Shown: positions 1-11,616 of the stretch, one piece after another
How the letters are laid out: every line of letters starts with the position of its first letter
How positions within the stretch are numbered: the stretch's first letter is position 1
NCBI RefSeq assembly: GCF_905171765.1
Contig: NC_053390.1
Span: 590,110,293 to 590,174,292, forward strand
Source: Bufo bufo
Lineage: Eukaryota > Chordata > Amphibia > Anura > Bufonidae
Direction of reading: 5' to 3'
Length of the DNA stretch: 64,000 bases
Position numbers and translations under genes: made by a program
The notes under the pieces: model-generated
Told to the model about the DNA's origin: nothing
The model's database searches: none
What the model saw: only the letters and a program-made list of their open reading frames with translations

Positions 1-905
1 TAATGCACACAGTGATGTCACAGTACAGGGATAATGCACACAGTGATGTCACAGTACAGGGATAATGTACGCAGTGATGTCACAGTACAGAGATAATGTA
101 CACAGTGATGTCACAGTACAGGGATGATGTACACAATGAGATCACAGTACAGGGATAATGTACACAGTGTTGTCACAGTACAGGGATAATGTACACAGTG
201 ATGTCACAGTACAGGGATAATGCACACAGTGATGTCACAGTACAGGGATAATGCACACAGTAATGTCACAGTACAGGGATAATGTACACAGTGATGTCAC
301 AGTACAGGGATAATGTACGCAGTGAGGTCACAGTACAGGGATAATGTACGCAGTGATGTCACAGTACAGGGATAATGTACACAGTGTTGTCACAGTACAG
401 GGATAATGTACACAGTGATGTCACAGTGCAGGGATAATGTACGCAGTGATGTCACAGTACAGGGATAATGCACACAGTGATGTCACAGTACAGAGATAAT
501 GTGCACAGTGATGTCACAGTACAGAGATAATGTACGCAGTGATGTCACAGTGCAGGGATAATGTACGCAGTGATGTCACAGTACAGGGATAATGCACACA
601 GTGATGTCACAGTACAGGGATAATGCAAACAGTGATGTCACAGTACAGAGATAATGCACACAGTGATGTCACAGTACAGGGATAATGCACACAGTGATGT
701 CACAGTACAGAGATAATGTACACAGTGATGTCACAGTACAGGGATAATGTACACAGTGATGTCACAGTACAGGGATAATGTACGCGGTGATGTCACAGTA
801 CAGGGATAATGTACACAGTGATGTTACAGTACAGGGATAATGTACGCGGTGATGTCACAGTACAGGGATAATGCACACAGTGATGTCACAGTACAGGGAT
901 AAACC
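1..905. repeat. 31-bp minisatellite array, about 29 copies
   Basis: Head-to-tail copies of a 31-bp unit of the form ATAATGTACACAGTGATGTC plus ACAGTACAGGG fill the left edge. Copies differ by a few point changes (TGTACAC/TGCACAC/TGTACGC, GGG/GAG) with almost no indels, which suggests recent expansion or homogenisation. The array runs off the left edge, so its full size is unknown. Each unit contains TGATGTCA, one base from a CRE/ATF half-site palindrome. Degenerate units reappear at 1672-1860. Confidence 0.97.
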
Positions 906-1671
906 AATAGTGAGTTTTAGAAGGAGTTAAACAATTACAGATATATTGGTGAGGAGTAGATATCGAGATGAAAAAAATTCATGACTAGAGAGAATGGTTC
1001 CTCAGGGGTATTACTAGTGCAGCCAGTGTTCATCGTGTGAATATATGTTAAGACGTAAGAATCTGTAGCTGGGTGGAGTCGAGCATGTGGTGCGACAGTT
1101 TCTATCCTGTAAAACAGAATATGTAGTATATGTGATATTATGTCTTTGTGGGAGATTCTATATGGGAAAGATAATAAGATGTTTGCTTAAGAGCTCTAAG
1201 GAACGCACAAGATCAGTAGAGTCAGGGGTTGGATCACCCAGGCTAATAGAACACGTAAAAGAGATGCATAATGGCAATAGTGATGTTTGCAGGCCAGGAA
1301 GCAGTACATATGCCATTGAACGGAGGAGATCGCCGCACATTATTACTGCAGAGGGAAGCAAGATGGATAATTAAAACAAATGCCATGAGCCCCCTGGGTT
1401 GGATTGATAAAAGTGACCTTAGTGTCTTCTTGAAACTATTTATGTTTTAAAAAAATGTTGTTATATTGTATCCAAAGTGATGACGGCAGGAGAGGCATAT
1501 ATTGGTGCGCGCTGGTGTCATGACGTGGGAGGCCTGATGAAGAGCAGACTACTCAAAACGGCTATTGCCTATTATTTAAACCATATCCTTGAACGCTTTT
1601 TTTTTTTTAAAGAATAAAGTACTAAAGTTTCAATATTTGGTGAGTGCCACAGTTTTTTCTATTCTGGATCA
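906..1671 (+). mobile_element. Penelope-like element, 3' fragment with GIY-YIG domain
   Basis: An open stretch at 1087-1374 encodes about 95 residues including VVYVILCLCGRFYMGK, which fits the GIY...YIG core of the GIY-YIG endonuclease that ends Penelope-like retroelement proteins (Y-V-x-C-x-CG-x-x-Y-x-GK spacing). Further along the same strand, at about 1386-1405, a PPGLD-like stretch resembles the conserved segment after that domain. The reverse transcriptase is absent, so this is a 5'-truncated dead copy. An AATAAA lies near 1613. It interrupts the 31-bp minisatellite, which resumes at 1672. The family call is by motif recognition; the exact ends were not determined. Confidence 0.6.
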
Positions 1672-1860
1672 TATGAATAATGTACACAATGATGTCACAA
1701 TAGCAGAATAATGTGCACAGTGATGTCATCATACAGGGATAATACAGTACAGTGATAATCCTCACAGTACAAGGATAATGTACACAGTGATGTCACAGTG
1801 CTGTGGTGAGCTACTCAGTGATGCTACAGAATATTTTTTTTATACAGTGATGTCACAGTA
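1672..1860. repeat. Degenerate continuation of the 31-bp minisatellite
   Basis: Units with AATGTACACAATGATGTCAC, GTGCACAGTGATGTCA and TACACAGTGATGTCACAG recur with variable spacing. They are more diverged than the 1-905 array, as expected for array edges that escape homogenisation. Short remnants go on to about 1930. Confidence 0.8.
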
Positions 1861-1939
1861 TAGTAATAAAGGAGCCCATGATATCTTAGATTGTGTACCT
1901 GTGATCCCACAGTATATGAAGAATAATGCCGCAGAGTTA

Positions 1940-2264
1940 GGCCTCCTGCACACGACCGTGGTTTGGTTCTTCATTCAAGCCTCATTTTTTGCTGCTCGGG
2001 TGCGGACCCATTCACTTCAATGGGGCCGCAAAAGATGTGGACAGCACTCCATGTACTGTCCGCATCCGTTGCTCCGTTCCGTGGCCCCGCAAAAATTATA
2101 GATCATGTCCTATTCTTGTCCGTTTGGCGGACAAGAATAAGCATTTCTATAATGGGCCGTCTGTTCCGTTCCGCAAATTGCGGAAGGCACACGGGCGGCA
2201 TCCGTGTTTTGCCGATCCGCAATTTGCGGACTGCAAAACACGGGATGATTATGTGCAAGAGGCC
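1940..2264. mobile_element. TWA-flanked MITE (PIF/Harbinger-like)
   Basis: The element starts GGCCTCCTGCACACGACCGT and ends TGTGCAAGAGGCC, an imperfect terminal inverted repeat, and is flanked by TTA on both sides (1937-1939 and 2265-2267). A 3-bp TWA target duplication with GGC...GCC ends is typical of PIF/Harbinger elements. The interior is rich in GCGGA/TCCGC motifs and has no transposase. Same family as 45162-45492 and the left half of 50209-50478. Confidence 0.8.
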
Positions 2265-2267
2265 TTA

Positions 2268-2885
2268 ATTTGGTAGTTACTCACTGCCATGAAGCTAGGC
2301 TTTTTGCACTGTTATTCCCAGCTGTGAATCCAGCTGAAGGCAATGAGCAGGAAAAGGTGCCTTTAAAACAATAGCTTTCATTTAATAATAGTGCACATCT
2401 GTCCACATGTCACCATCCAAATATTACCGGCTCCTTCGGGACTGCAGATGTTCAGGAAATGAGTGTGTAAAAATTTCAGACAAAAATAGAAATGTTGGTC
2501 TATTCACTGTACTAATTAAATGCAGCCTCCTTCAGGCATAAGAGAAGTATAAAAGTCCTAAAGGTCTCCCAAGATGTAAGTAACAGCCATCCTCACTGAT
2601 ATTATACCAATAACATATAATTATGTACAGTATCCAGATGACTCACAATGGGGGCTGTGGTGTCATTATATGTGTTTGTTGCATGGAGCTGGGTATAGTA
2701 GACGTATGATTTACCTTTACACCGTAACCTGCTGTACTCATGGCAAGTTATATACAACTTCATACCTATACAGGTGACATACACTACTGTCGGCACCACT
2801 TTAACTAACCACTCGATAGCTCAGGATCCAGACCCCAAGCTTGGGACGGTGCACCAACATGAACCGTCTTGGCTGCGGATGCACC
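2268..2885. other. Unassigned, no gene seen
   Basis: AT-rich sequence with no recognisable coding, RNA or transposon signature. The short open frames are unremarkable. Confidence 0.6.
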
Positions 2886-3177
2886 ATAGCAAGCGAAACA
2901 CCAAATCCAGCAGCACATCCTAAACTCTCCAATCTTTATTAATTCATATAAATTTTCATAAAATCACGGCATGCAGAAAAAATGGCACACCAACGCGTTT
3001 CGGACAGTTACCTACTGTCCTAGTCATGGCATAATAGGAAATTAACCTGCACAGAAATTTAAAAGAGTCAGACTGTCCGAAATGCGTTGGGTGTACTTTT
3101 TCTTCTGAATGCCCATGATTTTAATATAAAATACTAAAGATTGTAGATTTTAGGACATTTGGTGTTTCGTTCGCTAT
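2886..3177. repeat. Foldback repeat with arms of about 110-130 bp
   Basis: The left arm (from ATAGCAAGCGAAACACCAAA) is the imperfect reverse complement of the right arm (ending TTTGGTGTTTCGTTCGCTAT). Both arms carry the ACGCGTTTCGGACAGT / ACTGTCCGAAATGCGTT motif. The design, two tail-like segments in opposite orientation, resembles 18742-18953 and 60474-60738. Class unknown; arms derived from a retroelement 3' tail are possible. Confidence 0.7.
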
Positions 3178-3258
3178 CATGCATACATAGGGAGTATACC
3201 TTTTTTGCATACAGTTGTATTAAAAATTGCTGTCAAATACAAATTTCAATACAATTGG

Positions 3259-3616
3259 CAGGGGCGGATCGGCCATAGACCTTACAGGGAAATTTCCCGG
3301 TGGGTCAATGCTCAAAGAGCCACCCGAGCCCTCCTCTTTGCTGCTGACCGGGTACATAATGAACTCTTAGCTCCATATCGTAATCAGAGAGGACTGGAAG
3401 AATAGGGCAGAAAATGGCAGCTATTGACCAGCTCTTGGGGCAATATATTGTGCAGCACTGTGGTATATGGTTCAGATAAGACAGTATTTTGCTCTATGGT
3501 ATTGCTGACCCCCCCACTTGTGTTGACCGCCTTCTGTCAATTTGGACCCTCCCTACAACATGGGGCTACTTTTAGTTTTTTTTCCAGGGCCATTTGAAGT
3601 TCCCAGTCCGTCCCTG
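3259..3616. mobile_element. Non-autonomous hAT element with perfect 8-bp TSD
   Basis: The ends are CAGGGGCGGATCGG and, on the other strand, CAGGGACGGACTGG, which form a terminal inverted repeat. Both sides are flanked by the identical 8-bp duplication ACAATTGG (3251-3258 and 3617-3624). CAGGG termini with an 8-bp duplication define a hAT insertion. At 358 bp it has no transposase; the open frame at 3205-3405 crosses the boundary and is not a gene. Confidence 0.9.
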
Positions 3617-3624
3617 ACAATTGG

Positions 3625-5587
3625 GACTGTGGGGTTTAGACCAGTCCCAGCCAAAATGATGACAAAATAGCATCCTTTTAAGATAGATTTGCGCATAAAG
3701 TCTAAGGACATATCATTGTATCCATCAGATCTTCCAGGCCGATATAATGACATTACAGATGTCGTGTGAACCAAGCCTTAGATGCCTAAAATTTATTTGG
3801 TCCTGTACATGGGAGCTGAATGATGAGAACCCTTCGGTGATGCCATGAAGCCTAGCAGGGGTTACTCTTGTTTATTTGCCTGCGGTGATATGTTCTGCAT
3901 TAAACTGATGTTTCGGCTGTTACATCATATTATGTGTTACAAGGCTTTTGTACATTGCGAGCGGACGCTTTTGTATTACTGTGCGAGCGAGCATGAGTCA
4001 CGCATTTGTGCAGCCTCTGGAAAATAACAGCTGAATCCAATAGAGTGACAAAAATACAAAGCAAAACCTGTGGGAGTTGATCATTGTGATATTACGCATC
4101 GTGATGTAACATGTGTGTATCTGCAATGTTCTTCCATCTTCATGCTACTCTGATCAGCGCTCAAGCCTTTAGAAAGCATACACCAGGCAGTGAGGGGTTA
4201 ATTTATTAATTTCAGAGCTGGAATAAGCTCTAAACATTGTATTTTGCAATCCACTCAAACCCAAGTATTTTGCTACTTTTCTTAATCACGTGACATTTCA
4301 TAAATAGAACCTGGTATTCCTATTTAGAGCAAGTAACAAAAGTAGTTGCCTAGCAACATAATCTTCATAACTGGCCGAGTTCTCAACAACTTATATAAAC
4401 CATCAGATTTGACGAGGTTTGCCCGCCGTGAAAGTTCACATTTAAGACGGTTAATCGGTTGCCCCCCTAAGGCACAAGCCCGTCTTGGGTCAAACTGAAT
4501 AATACAGGGGAGTCAGTAGTTTTCCTTATGGGGCAAATCTGCTCGTGTTTAAATATATAATTTTGGAAAATGATGATAGCTTTGATCATGATGATAGAAG
4601 ACACCTCTGATATTTCTTGACCATCACTGAAGATGGTTAGAATTGCCATGTATTTCATTCACCTTCAAATGGTTCCTTACTTCTTATGACTATGACCAAG
4701 CAACACCAACTTCTCCATTACCAGGTCAACGTAAGAAACCACAACTGGACAGATTCTTTGTGCGTCACTAAGATTAGAAGAGCAGTCTCTGAAGAACAAT
4801 ATATATGTAATATTTAAGATGATAATTCTTACCTGTGTCTTACTGATGGAGACCAACCAGGACAGTTTGAATGGATTGCTCCTACTGTGCTACAAGTGTG
4901 AATGACCTTCCTACTCCTGGACAGACTTTCCATGCATAGTAACTGGTATGGAGGCAAACCCGGGGTCTCGAGCACTCTCCACAGCCTGGCATCTCAATGA
5001 CATCAGCTGGCTAAATATAGATTTAACACTCATGGCTCTTATAGCTTTTAAACCTGAATGCATACATGAAAACGGAACATCTTATGGATTTATTTCTTGG
5101 ATTCTTTTGATACAGTTTACAGAAATCAGTAGGAGTTGTGGGGACACAATACGATGCCCCATGGGTAACAGTAAAGATCAGAGGGTTTTACTTTGATAGA
5201 CTCGTGGCACTGTGCTGTAACAATGTGCGGTGGTGTCACATGGTATTTGTCACTTTGGAGGTCATCTGTCAGATCTTTTTTTTTCTTGTAACGTGAACTG
5301 CACTTGTGTGCTGGCACTGCCTTCTGCTCTGTAGACCATAAATAAGCCTGCAAAACGCTTTTGTGCTTGACATTATTTCTAGCAATGAACCCTACACATG
5401 CCTGAAAGCTTAGAACATGTTCACACGGAAGATTTGTTGCAGATGTTTTTGCAAATGAAAAGCTATTCTGTCTATCTGTTTCTGATGCATGGACATTTAC
5501 AAATCCCATTAAGATGTATGGGAAAGTCTCACTGTAGTAGGCTATATCTGGCACTTCCATAGAGACTGAATGGAGTGGTAGGATGCA
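3625..5587. other. Unassigned, no gene seen
   Basis: Mostly AT-rich unique-looking sequence. A lone right end of a TWA-type MITE (GTGTGAACCAAGCC then TTA) sits at about 3764-3780. The open frames here, including one of 158 codons on the minus strand at 5126-5602, show no family motif; the latter crosses a poly-T tract and lacks gene-like composition. Confidence 0.5.
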
Positions 5588-5987
5588 TGCTGGACTGGTC
5601 ACTCCATTCAGAAAGGGAGAGAGACCCCAGTTCTTAGGATAAGAGGGGGTCCCAGCAGTCAGACCCCCACCAATCAGATACTTACACCCCGCACACCCAC
5701 CATCAATTGTTCCCTGCAGCCTCCGGTTCTAGAACTAGCACTTTGAATGGAGCCGGAAGCACAGCTCCGTTCAAAGTGTAGTGGCCATGTTGGGTTACCA
5801 TCCACTTCAGTGGTAGCTGAGCTGGAATAACCCAACACGGCTGCTACACTATGAACAGAGCTGTTTTCAGCTCCGTTCAAAATGCTAGTTCTGGCCCTGG
5901 AGGCTGCGGGAAATAGCTGGTTGGTGGGGGTTGCAGGGTCTTGGATTCTGAGGATAGGTCATAATATCAGGAGCCTGGAAAATCCCT
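5588..5987. mobile_element. TTAA-type short element, 5'-truncated
   Basis: This segment ends with GGCATATCC/GGATAGGTCAT-type sequence and AAAATCCC before TTTAA, the right end of the TTAA-flanked family also seen at 31454 and 33118. It holds inverted blocks around 5690-5720 and 5905-5930 (CACCAACCA / TGGTTGGTGGG). Its right TTAA is shared with the next element. The left end was not located. Confidence 0.5.
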
Positions 5988-5991
5988 TTAA

Positions 5992-6321
5992 AGGGGTTGT
6001 CCATCTCACACTTTGCTGGCATATTACTATCTGTAGAACAGGGCCCCCAAAGTGAACATAACAAAAATAGCAGAGTGCCAGCTTGGCCATTTCTGGAACT
6101 CCCATAGAGGTGAAAAGAGCAGTGGCCGCTCTCTCTGCAATTTTGGCAACCACTATAGAAGTGAATGGAGGGCATGCTACACATGCGCAGTACACTCTCC
6201 TTAATTTTGGGTGCTCCGGTCTAAAGATAGGTGCAGGTTCCAGAGATGGGACCCACACCTATCAGAAATTGGTGGCATATCCTAGCGATAAGCCACCAAA
6301 GTGCGAGATGAGCCAACCCCT
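5992..6321. mobile_element. TTAA-flanked foldback element
   Basis: It begins AGGGGTTGTCCATCTC and ends GAGATGAGCCAACCCCT, an imperfect terminal inverted repeat, with TTAA on both sides (5988-5991 and 6322-6325). No coding capacity. TTAA duplications suit piggyBac or Kolobok superfamilies; the sequence alone does not decide which. Confidence 0.75.
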
Positions 6322-6325
6322 TTAA

Positions 6326-8970
6326 CCCCATTCTACCCCGGGCCAGTTTTTGCCCTTCTGCCCAGGCCATTTTTTGCAAATTTGACATGTGTCATTTTAT
6401 GTGGTAATAGTTTTGGAACACTTTTATTTATCCAAGACATTCTGAGATTGTTTTCTCGTGACACATTGTACTTCATAAATTTGAGTCAATATATTTTACC
6501 TTTATTTATGAAAAAGTCCCAAATTTACTAAAAATTTTGAAAAATTCCAAATTTTACATTTCTCTGCTTTTAAAACAGAAAGTGATACCTCATAAAATAT
6601 TTATTACTTAACATTCCCCATATGTCTACTTTATGTTGGCATCATTTTGTAAATGTCATTTTATTTTTTGGGGACGTTAGAAGACTTAAAATTTTAGAAG
6701 CAATTCTTAAAATTTTTAAGAAAATTGCCAAAACCCACTTTTTAAGGACCAGTTCAGGTCTGAAGTCACTTTGTGGGGCTTACATAGTGAAAACCCCCCA
6801 TTAAATGACCCCCATTGTAGAATCTACACCCCTTGAGTTACTCAAAACTGATTTTACAAACTTTGTCAACCCTTTAGGTGTTGCACAAGAATTAAAGTAA
6901 AATGGATATTACATTTCTAAATTTCACTTTTTTGGCAGATTTTCCATTTTAATCAATTTTTTTCTTTAACACATCGAGGGTTAACAGCCAAACAAAACTC
7001 AATATTTATTACACTGATTCTGCGATTTACATAAACACCCCACATGTGGTCGTAAACTGATGTAAGGGCACACAGCAGGGCGCAGAAGAAAAGGAGCGCC
7101 ATATGGTTTTTGGAAGGCAGATTTTACTGGACTGGTTTTTAGATGCCATGTCCCATTTAAAGCCCCCTTATGCACCCTTACAGTAGAAACCCCCAAAAAG
7201 TGACCCCATTTTGGAAACTAGGGGATAAGGTGCCAGTTTTATTGATACTATTTTGAGGTACATATGATTTTTAATTGCTCTATATTATGTTTTTTGTGAG
7301 GCAAATTAACAAAAAAATGTCTGTTTTGGCACCGTTTTTATTGTTTACAACATTCATCTGACAGGGTAGATAATGTACTATTTTTATAGAGCAGGTTGTT
7401 ACGGATGAAATGATATCAAATATGTCTACTTTCTTTGTTTGTTTGTTTCAGTTTTGCATAATAAAGCATTTTTGAAAGACAATTCATTTTTTTTGTCTCC
7501 ATTTTCTGAACGCCATATTTTTTTTATTTTTCTGCCAATCGTCTTGTGCAGGGGCTCGTTTTTTGCAGGAAGAGTTGACATTTTTATTGGTACCATTTTT
7601 GGGTACATATGATTTTTTGATAATTTATTATTACACTTTATGGGGCAAGGTGACCAAAAAATTGGTTGTTTTGGCACAGTTTTTATTTATTTATTTTTAC
7701 AGCGTTCACCTGAGGGATTAGGTCATGAGACATTTTTATAGAGCAGATCGTTACGGACGTGGCAATACCTAATATGTATACTTATTATTTATTTAAGTTT
7801 TACACAATAATAGCATTTTTTAAACCAAAAAAATTATGTTTTAGTGTCTCCATATTCTGAGAGCCATAGCTTATTTATTTTTTGACCGATTGTCTTAGGT
7901 AGGGTCTCATTTTTTGCGGGATGAGGTGACGGTTTGATTGGTACTATTTTGGGGGGCATATGCCTTTTTGATCGCTTGGTGTTGCACTTTATGTGATGTT
8001 AGGTGACAAAAAATTGCTTTTTTAGCACTGTTTTTATTTTTTTATTTTTTACGGTGTTTACCTAAGGGGTTAGATCATGTGATATTTTTATAGAGCTAGT
8101 TGTTATGGACGCCGAGATACCTAATATGTATACTTTTTTTATTTGATTCACTTTAACACGATAATAGCATATTTGAAAAAAATATATATGTTTTAATATC
8201 TCTGATAGCTATATTTTTTAGTTTTTTGAGAGATTTTCTATGTAGGGACTAATTTTTTGCGAGATGAGGTGACGGTTTATTTGTACCATTTTGTGGGACA
8301 TTCGCCTTTTTGATCACTTGGTATTGCACTTTTTGTGATGGAAGGTGACAAAGATGGCTTTTTTGACAGTTTTTATTTTTTATGGTGCTTATTGGACAGG
8401 GTGTATCATGTGATATATTTATAGAGCCGGTCGTTACGGACGCGGTGATACCTAATCTGTGTGTTTTTTTTAAATGATAAAATCAGGGGAAAGGGGCATT
8501 TTCTTCTTTTTTTACTTGAAACTTTATTTATTTTTATTAAAAACACTTTTTATTTTTGCTTTTTTAAACTTCATTTCTGTCCCACTCTGGGACTTCAACT
8601 TTTGAGGGTTTGATCCCCTCTGCAATGCATTACAATACATCTGTATTGTAATGCATTGCCTGTTAGTGTATTACACTGAGTAATACATTAACAGGTGGCC
8701 TAGGAGACCCAGCCTGAGCCTGGATCTCCTCGGCCCCCATAGAAGGCAGGTCCCGATGCCGTGCAAGGCATTGGGCAGCCTGTGCATGGCATCGGGCTGC
8801 CTTGACACCCATCGGTCCCTGCCACAGCAGTGCGGGGACCCAATGGGCTCCCTCACCCGCCGCATGCACCTTCTATGCCGTGGTCACCATGACGTAATAG
8901 TACATCAAAATGCAGCAAGTCACTTGCCGCCATGACGTACTATTTCGTCATATGTCGGGAATGGGTTAAG
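6326..8970. mobile_element. Long AT-rich element with about 350-bp internal repeats
   Basis: A 2.6-kb AT-rich unit. From about 7210 it contains four related segments, marked by ATAGAGC(A/C)GGTCGTTACGG-like blocks at 7386, 7738, 8090 and 8421, that is periods of 352, 352 and 331 bp. Each copy also repeats GATGAGGTGACGGTTT and GGTGACAAAAAATTG blocks. Outer ends read CCCATTCTACCCCGG and, on the other strand, CCCATTCCCGACATATG, a weak inverted repeat next to TTAAC. A second copy of the left part lies at 41287-42345. No reading frame survives. Class unknown. Confidence 0.7.
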
Positions 8971-9689
8971 CAAATCTGTGTCTTTATGGTAATAGACAGC
9001 AAACCTGTGTAGTTTGATCCTGCAGTCATACTATCTTCCATCTGTCACCTACGGTTTTGGCTGCTTATATTTTTTAGGTTAGCAAGAAGTAGAGGGTTCT
9101 GTAGATGGAAGAGAGTATGACTGAAGGGCCAGTCTACACAGGGTTGTAGGTTGTACTTTAGAGATGCATAGACCCACATTAATCAATGTATGTTCACCAT
9201 TTGCAAATTAGTGTGTAATCTGTTATGTGATATTTTTATGACCATATGAGCTATAAATCACAATAATTTGCACTATGCTTGTCATTTGTAAAAGTGGAAA
9301 GAGAAGTAGGCATTATGTGCTACTTGGCAGAATTGAGATACATTCATGACATATTGTAAAAAAAAAGTTGCAAATCAGAAAAAGTTGCATTTCTGCTCCA
9401 TACAGACTCTGGTGTAGAAAAAGTACCATCATTGTAGCCTGCATGACAGTATTATTGTTAAAAATTTCAAAGTTTTTAAGGGGAATCTTTCACCAAAATA
9501 TACTGTATATAAGCACCCAGGTATAAATGTCAGATTGCTACAAAACTTGCCATGCAGTTATGTCTCAGGCAGATACGTAGATTATTATAGGTGTGGTCTG
9601 ATTAGACACTTGGTCTTGCTACTCGAGGGCATAAAAGTACTTCCCCTGCTGGCCTATAAGAAGGCTCTCAGAGGCTACTTTAAAAAGCA
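8971..9689. other. Unassigned, no gene seen
   Basis: AT-rich sequence. TTTTTAAGGGGAATCTTTCACC near 9474 resembles the left end of a TTAA-type element, but no matching right end was found. Confidence 0.5.
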
Positions 9690-10300
9690 CTGACAGATCT
9701 TTTACCCAGTTGACAGAGTTTGAGAAGGAGAACACCACTGGACTGAGAGAAGCAGGATGGTCGTTATGATGAATTGCCCACCACCTAGGCTGTTAGGAGC
9801 TGTAGTTACATGAGGGCATGGGCACCCAAGGCTCCAGATAGCCCAGACAGGCCACAAGTAGAAAGGATCGTTTTATCCAACGACAAGGATGGGCAGCTAT
9901 CACAGTTTCATTGCCCATCATTCAGACATGGGTGGCATCTTCATTACACACGAATGTCTCTGCCAGGAACAGTTCCAAGCAGTTAGCAGAAGGAAATTTG
10001 GTTAGCGCCCATCGACAGCCATTCACAGTCACCTTTGTTTGCAATGGTGTCTAGAACGAGAAACCTGGACTGCTATAGACTGCAACTGAGTTGTCTTTAT
10101 GGAATGAATCCAGGTTCTGTTTGGGATCTGGCAACAGTCTCAAGTATGGAGGTCTCATGGTGAGCGCTTAAATTCTGCCTTTGCTGTGGAGCAACACACT
10201 GCCCCAGCTGCTGCTACCTGTATTATGTACTGGGTAGCCATCCCATACAACAGTTGGTCAACCATAGTAGTGACACAAGGGACACTAAAAGCTCAGTGAT
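9690..10300 (+). pseudogene. Tc1-like transposase relic
   Basis: Conceptual translation, with several frame breaks, gives a helix-turn-helix-like start (LREAGW near 9740) and, around 10225-10290, IMYWVAIPYNSWSTIVV, which matches the strand before the second catalytic Asp of Tc1 transposases (V-W-G-x-I motif, here degraded). The block GAATCCAGGTTCTGTTTGGG at about 10107 corresponds to the first catalytic Asp region; the Asp codon itself is lost to an indel. The C-terminal third is missing: the sequence changes to a SINE tail at about 10300. Dead and old. A different lineage from the three other Tc1-like elements in the window. Confidence 0.6.
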
Positions 10301-10400
10301 CTGACAGACATTATCACTTACTGTCTCCGATGGGGCTCACAATCTAAGTTCCCTATCAGTATGTCTTTGGAGTGTGGGAGGAAACCGGAGTACCCGGAGA
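10301..10400 (-). mobile_element. SINE/L2-type tail, part 1 (split by LTR)
   Basis: On the minus strand this reads into CTCCAAAGACATACTGATAG and TTGTGAGCCCCAT, matching the tail of the SINE at 27617-27910. It continues at 11138 after removal of the inserted LTR. Confidence 0.75.
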
Positions 10401-11137
10401 TGTAACACCCCAGAGTGGTCTTACCACTCCTGCACCCTGCTACTGTCTTTAATGGTCTAACACAACATCATCTATGTATTCTGTTCCAGGTTCACCACAA
10501 TGTGCATCTATAATATTGTTATGCAACTGTTATACATGTAATATGCCTGGTTCACCAGCAGGTGGCAGCGTTTCTGGCAGAGCTATCTTAGACAGAATGG
10601 AACTCACCATTCCATTCTTCCCCCTTTTGGGCAGAAGTGGGCGAGTCTGCTTGCTACCAGAAGATGGTGTGGCAGTTCTAGATGGTTCTGGTTTACACTG
10701 CATGTTGGAGCTGACAGGATACTAACCTATTCCTTGGCTGAAACTAAGTCAGACTAAAGAGTGGAGTGCAGCATAAAGAAGAATCAAAGTTACTAAACTA
10801 GCCTGTCAGTACAGCAGAGAGAAAGAGTTGAGTTTGCCTGCCAGTTCATGCTAAAGCCTACTGGAACCAAGACAAAGCCTGAAAACTGTGAAGAAACATG
10901 TATTCAAGTAAAGCTGCCATTGGACTTCATATCAAGGTCTGGACTCAAGTTATTCTTTCAAATCCCTCAATTATTCCCCTATTTATTGCTTCGGAGCCAA
11001 AGCCTGGGGTCCAGCAGTATCCAGGTAGGAGCACTGTGACAAACAATAAGAGACATTTAGGCCGCACTACACTACTCAGTATTCCTACTAAACCTGGGAC
11101 GCAATATAGAGGGCGCTGGGGGAGGCGGGCCGTTGCA
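10401..11137. mobile_element. Solo LTR, 737 bp, with 4-bp TSD
   Basis: The segment begins TGTAACACCCCAGAGTGG and ends GGCGGGCCGTTGCA (TG...CA), and GAGA flanks both sides (10397-10400 and 11138-11141). Joining the flanks across one GAGA restores the SINE reading CCGGAGAAAACCCACG, so the insertion boundaries are exact. There is no internal retroelement sequence, so it is a solo LTR left by recombination. The 4-bp duplication fits an ERV-class or related LTR element. Open frames inside it are not genes. Confidence 0.85.
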
Positions 11138-11235
11138 GAGAAAACCCACGTAAACACAGGGAGAATATACAAACTCCATGCAGATGTTGTCCTTGGTCAG
11201 ATTTGAAACTAGGACCCCAGCGCTAAACACTGAGC
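11138..11235 (-). mobile_element. SINE/L2-type tail, part 2
   Basis: It continues the minus-strand SINE of 10301-10400 (AACCCACGTAAACACAGGGA, ACAAACTCCATGCAGATGTT) towards its tRNA-like head; the head ends near TTAGCGCTGGGG read on the minus strand. Confidence 0.75.
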
Positions 11236-11454
11236 CCCCGCAGTAAATGTGTATCATTATTTCTGTTTTTACCCTAAAATAAGTGCTCTCGCAATATGTG
11301 CACACTGCAAATTATAATTGCCTTTTTCACATTATTAATGTTACTTCTTCTGCTAACTGCTTTACCCCTTTACCAGTGACAGGTCCCTGCACTTCCAAGG
11401 GGAACAATCAAATAATTGTGGTATATGGCATTTTTTTAAGACTGGTGGGCGTCA

Positions 11455-11616
11455 TTAATCAAACTGGTGTAAAGTAGAACTGTCTTAGTTGCCCATAGCA
11501 ACCAATCAGCTTCCACCTTTTGTTTTTGACAGCTCCTTGCGAAAATGAGATGTGGAGTCTGATTGGTTGCTACGGGCAAATAAGCCTGTTCTACTCTACA
11601 CCAGTTTGATAAATAA
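11455..11616. repeat. Foldback MITE
   Basis: Arms ATCAAACTGGTGTAAAGTAG and CTACACCAGTTTGAT are reverse complements, and the inner segments CCCATAGCAACCAATCAG / CTGATTGGTTGCTACGGGC continue the fold. Same family as 54361-54524. No coding. Confidence 0.8.

Noticed and set aside
1..905. CRISPR-like regular repeat
   Set aside because: Units are head-to-tail without unique spacers, in a vertebrate genome; it is a minisatellite.
5126..5602. 158-codon minus-strand open frame
   Set aside because: No domain or motif, and it runs through a poly-T tract read as Lys; open by chance.
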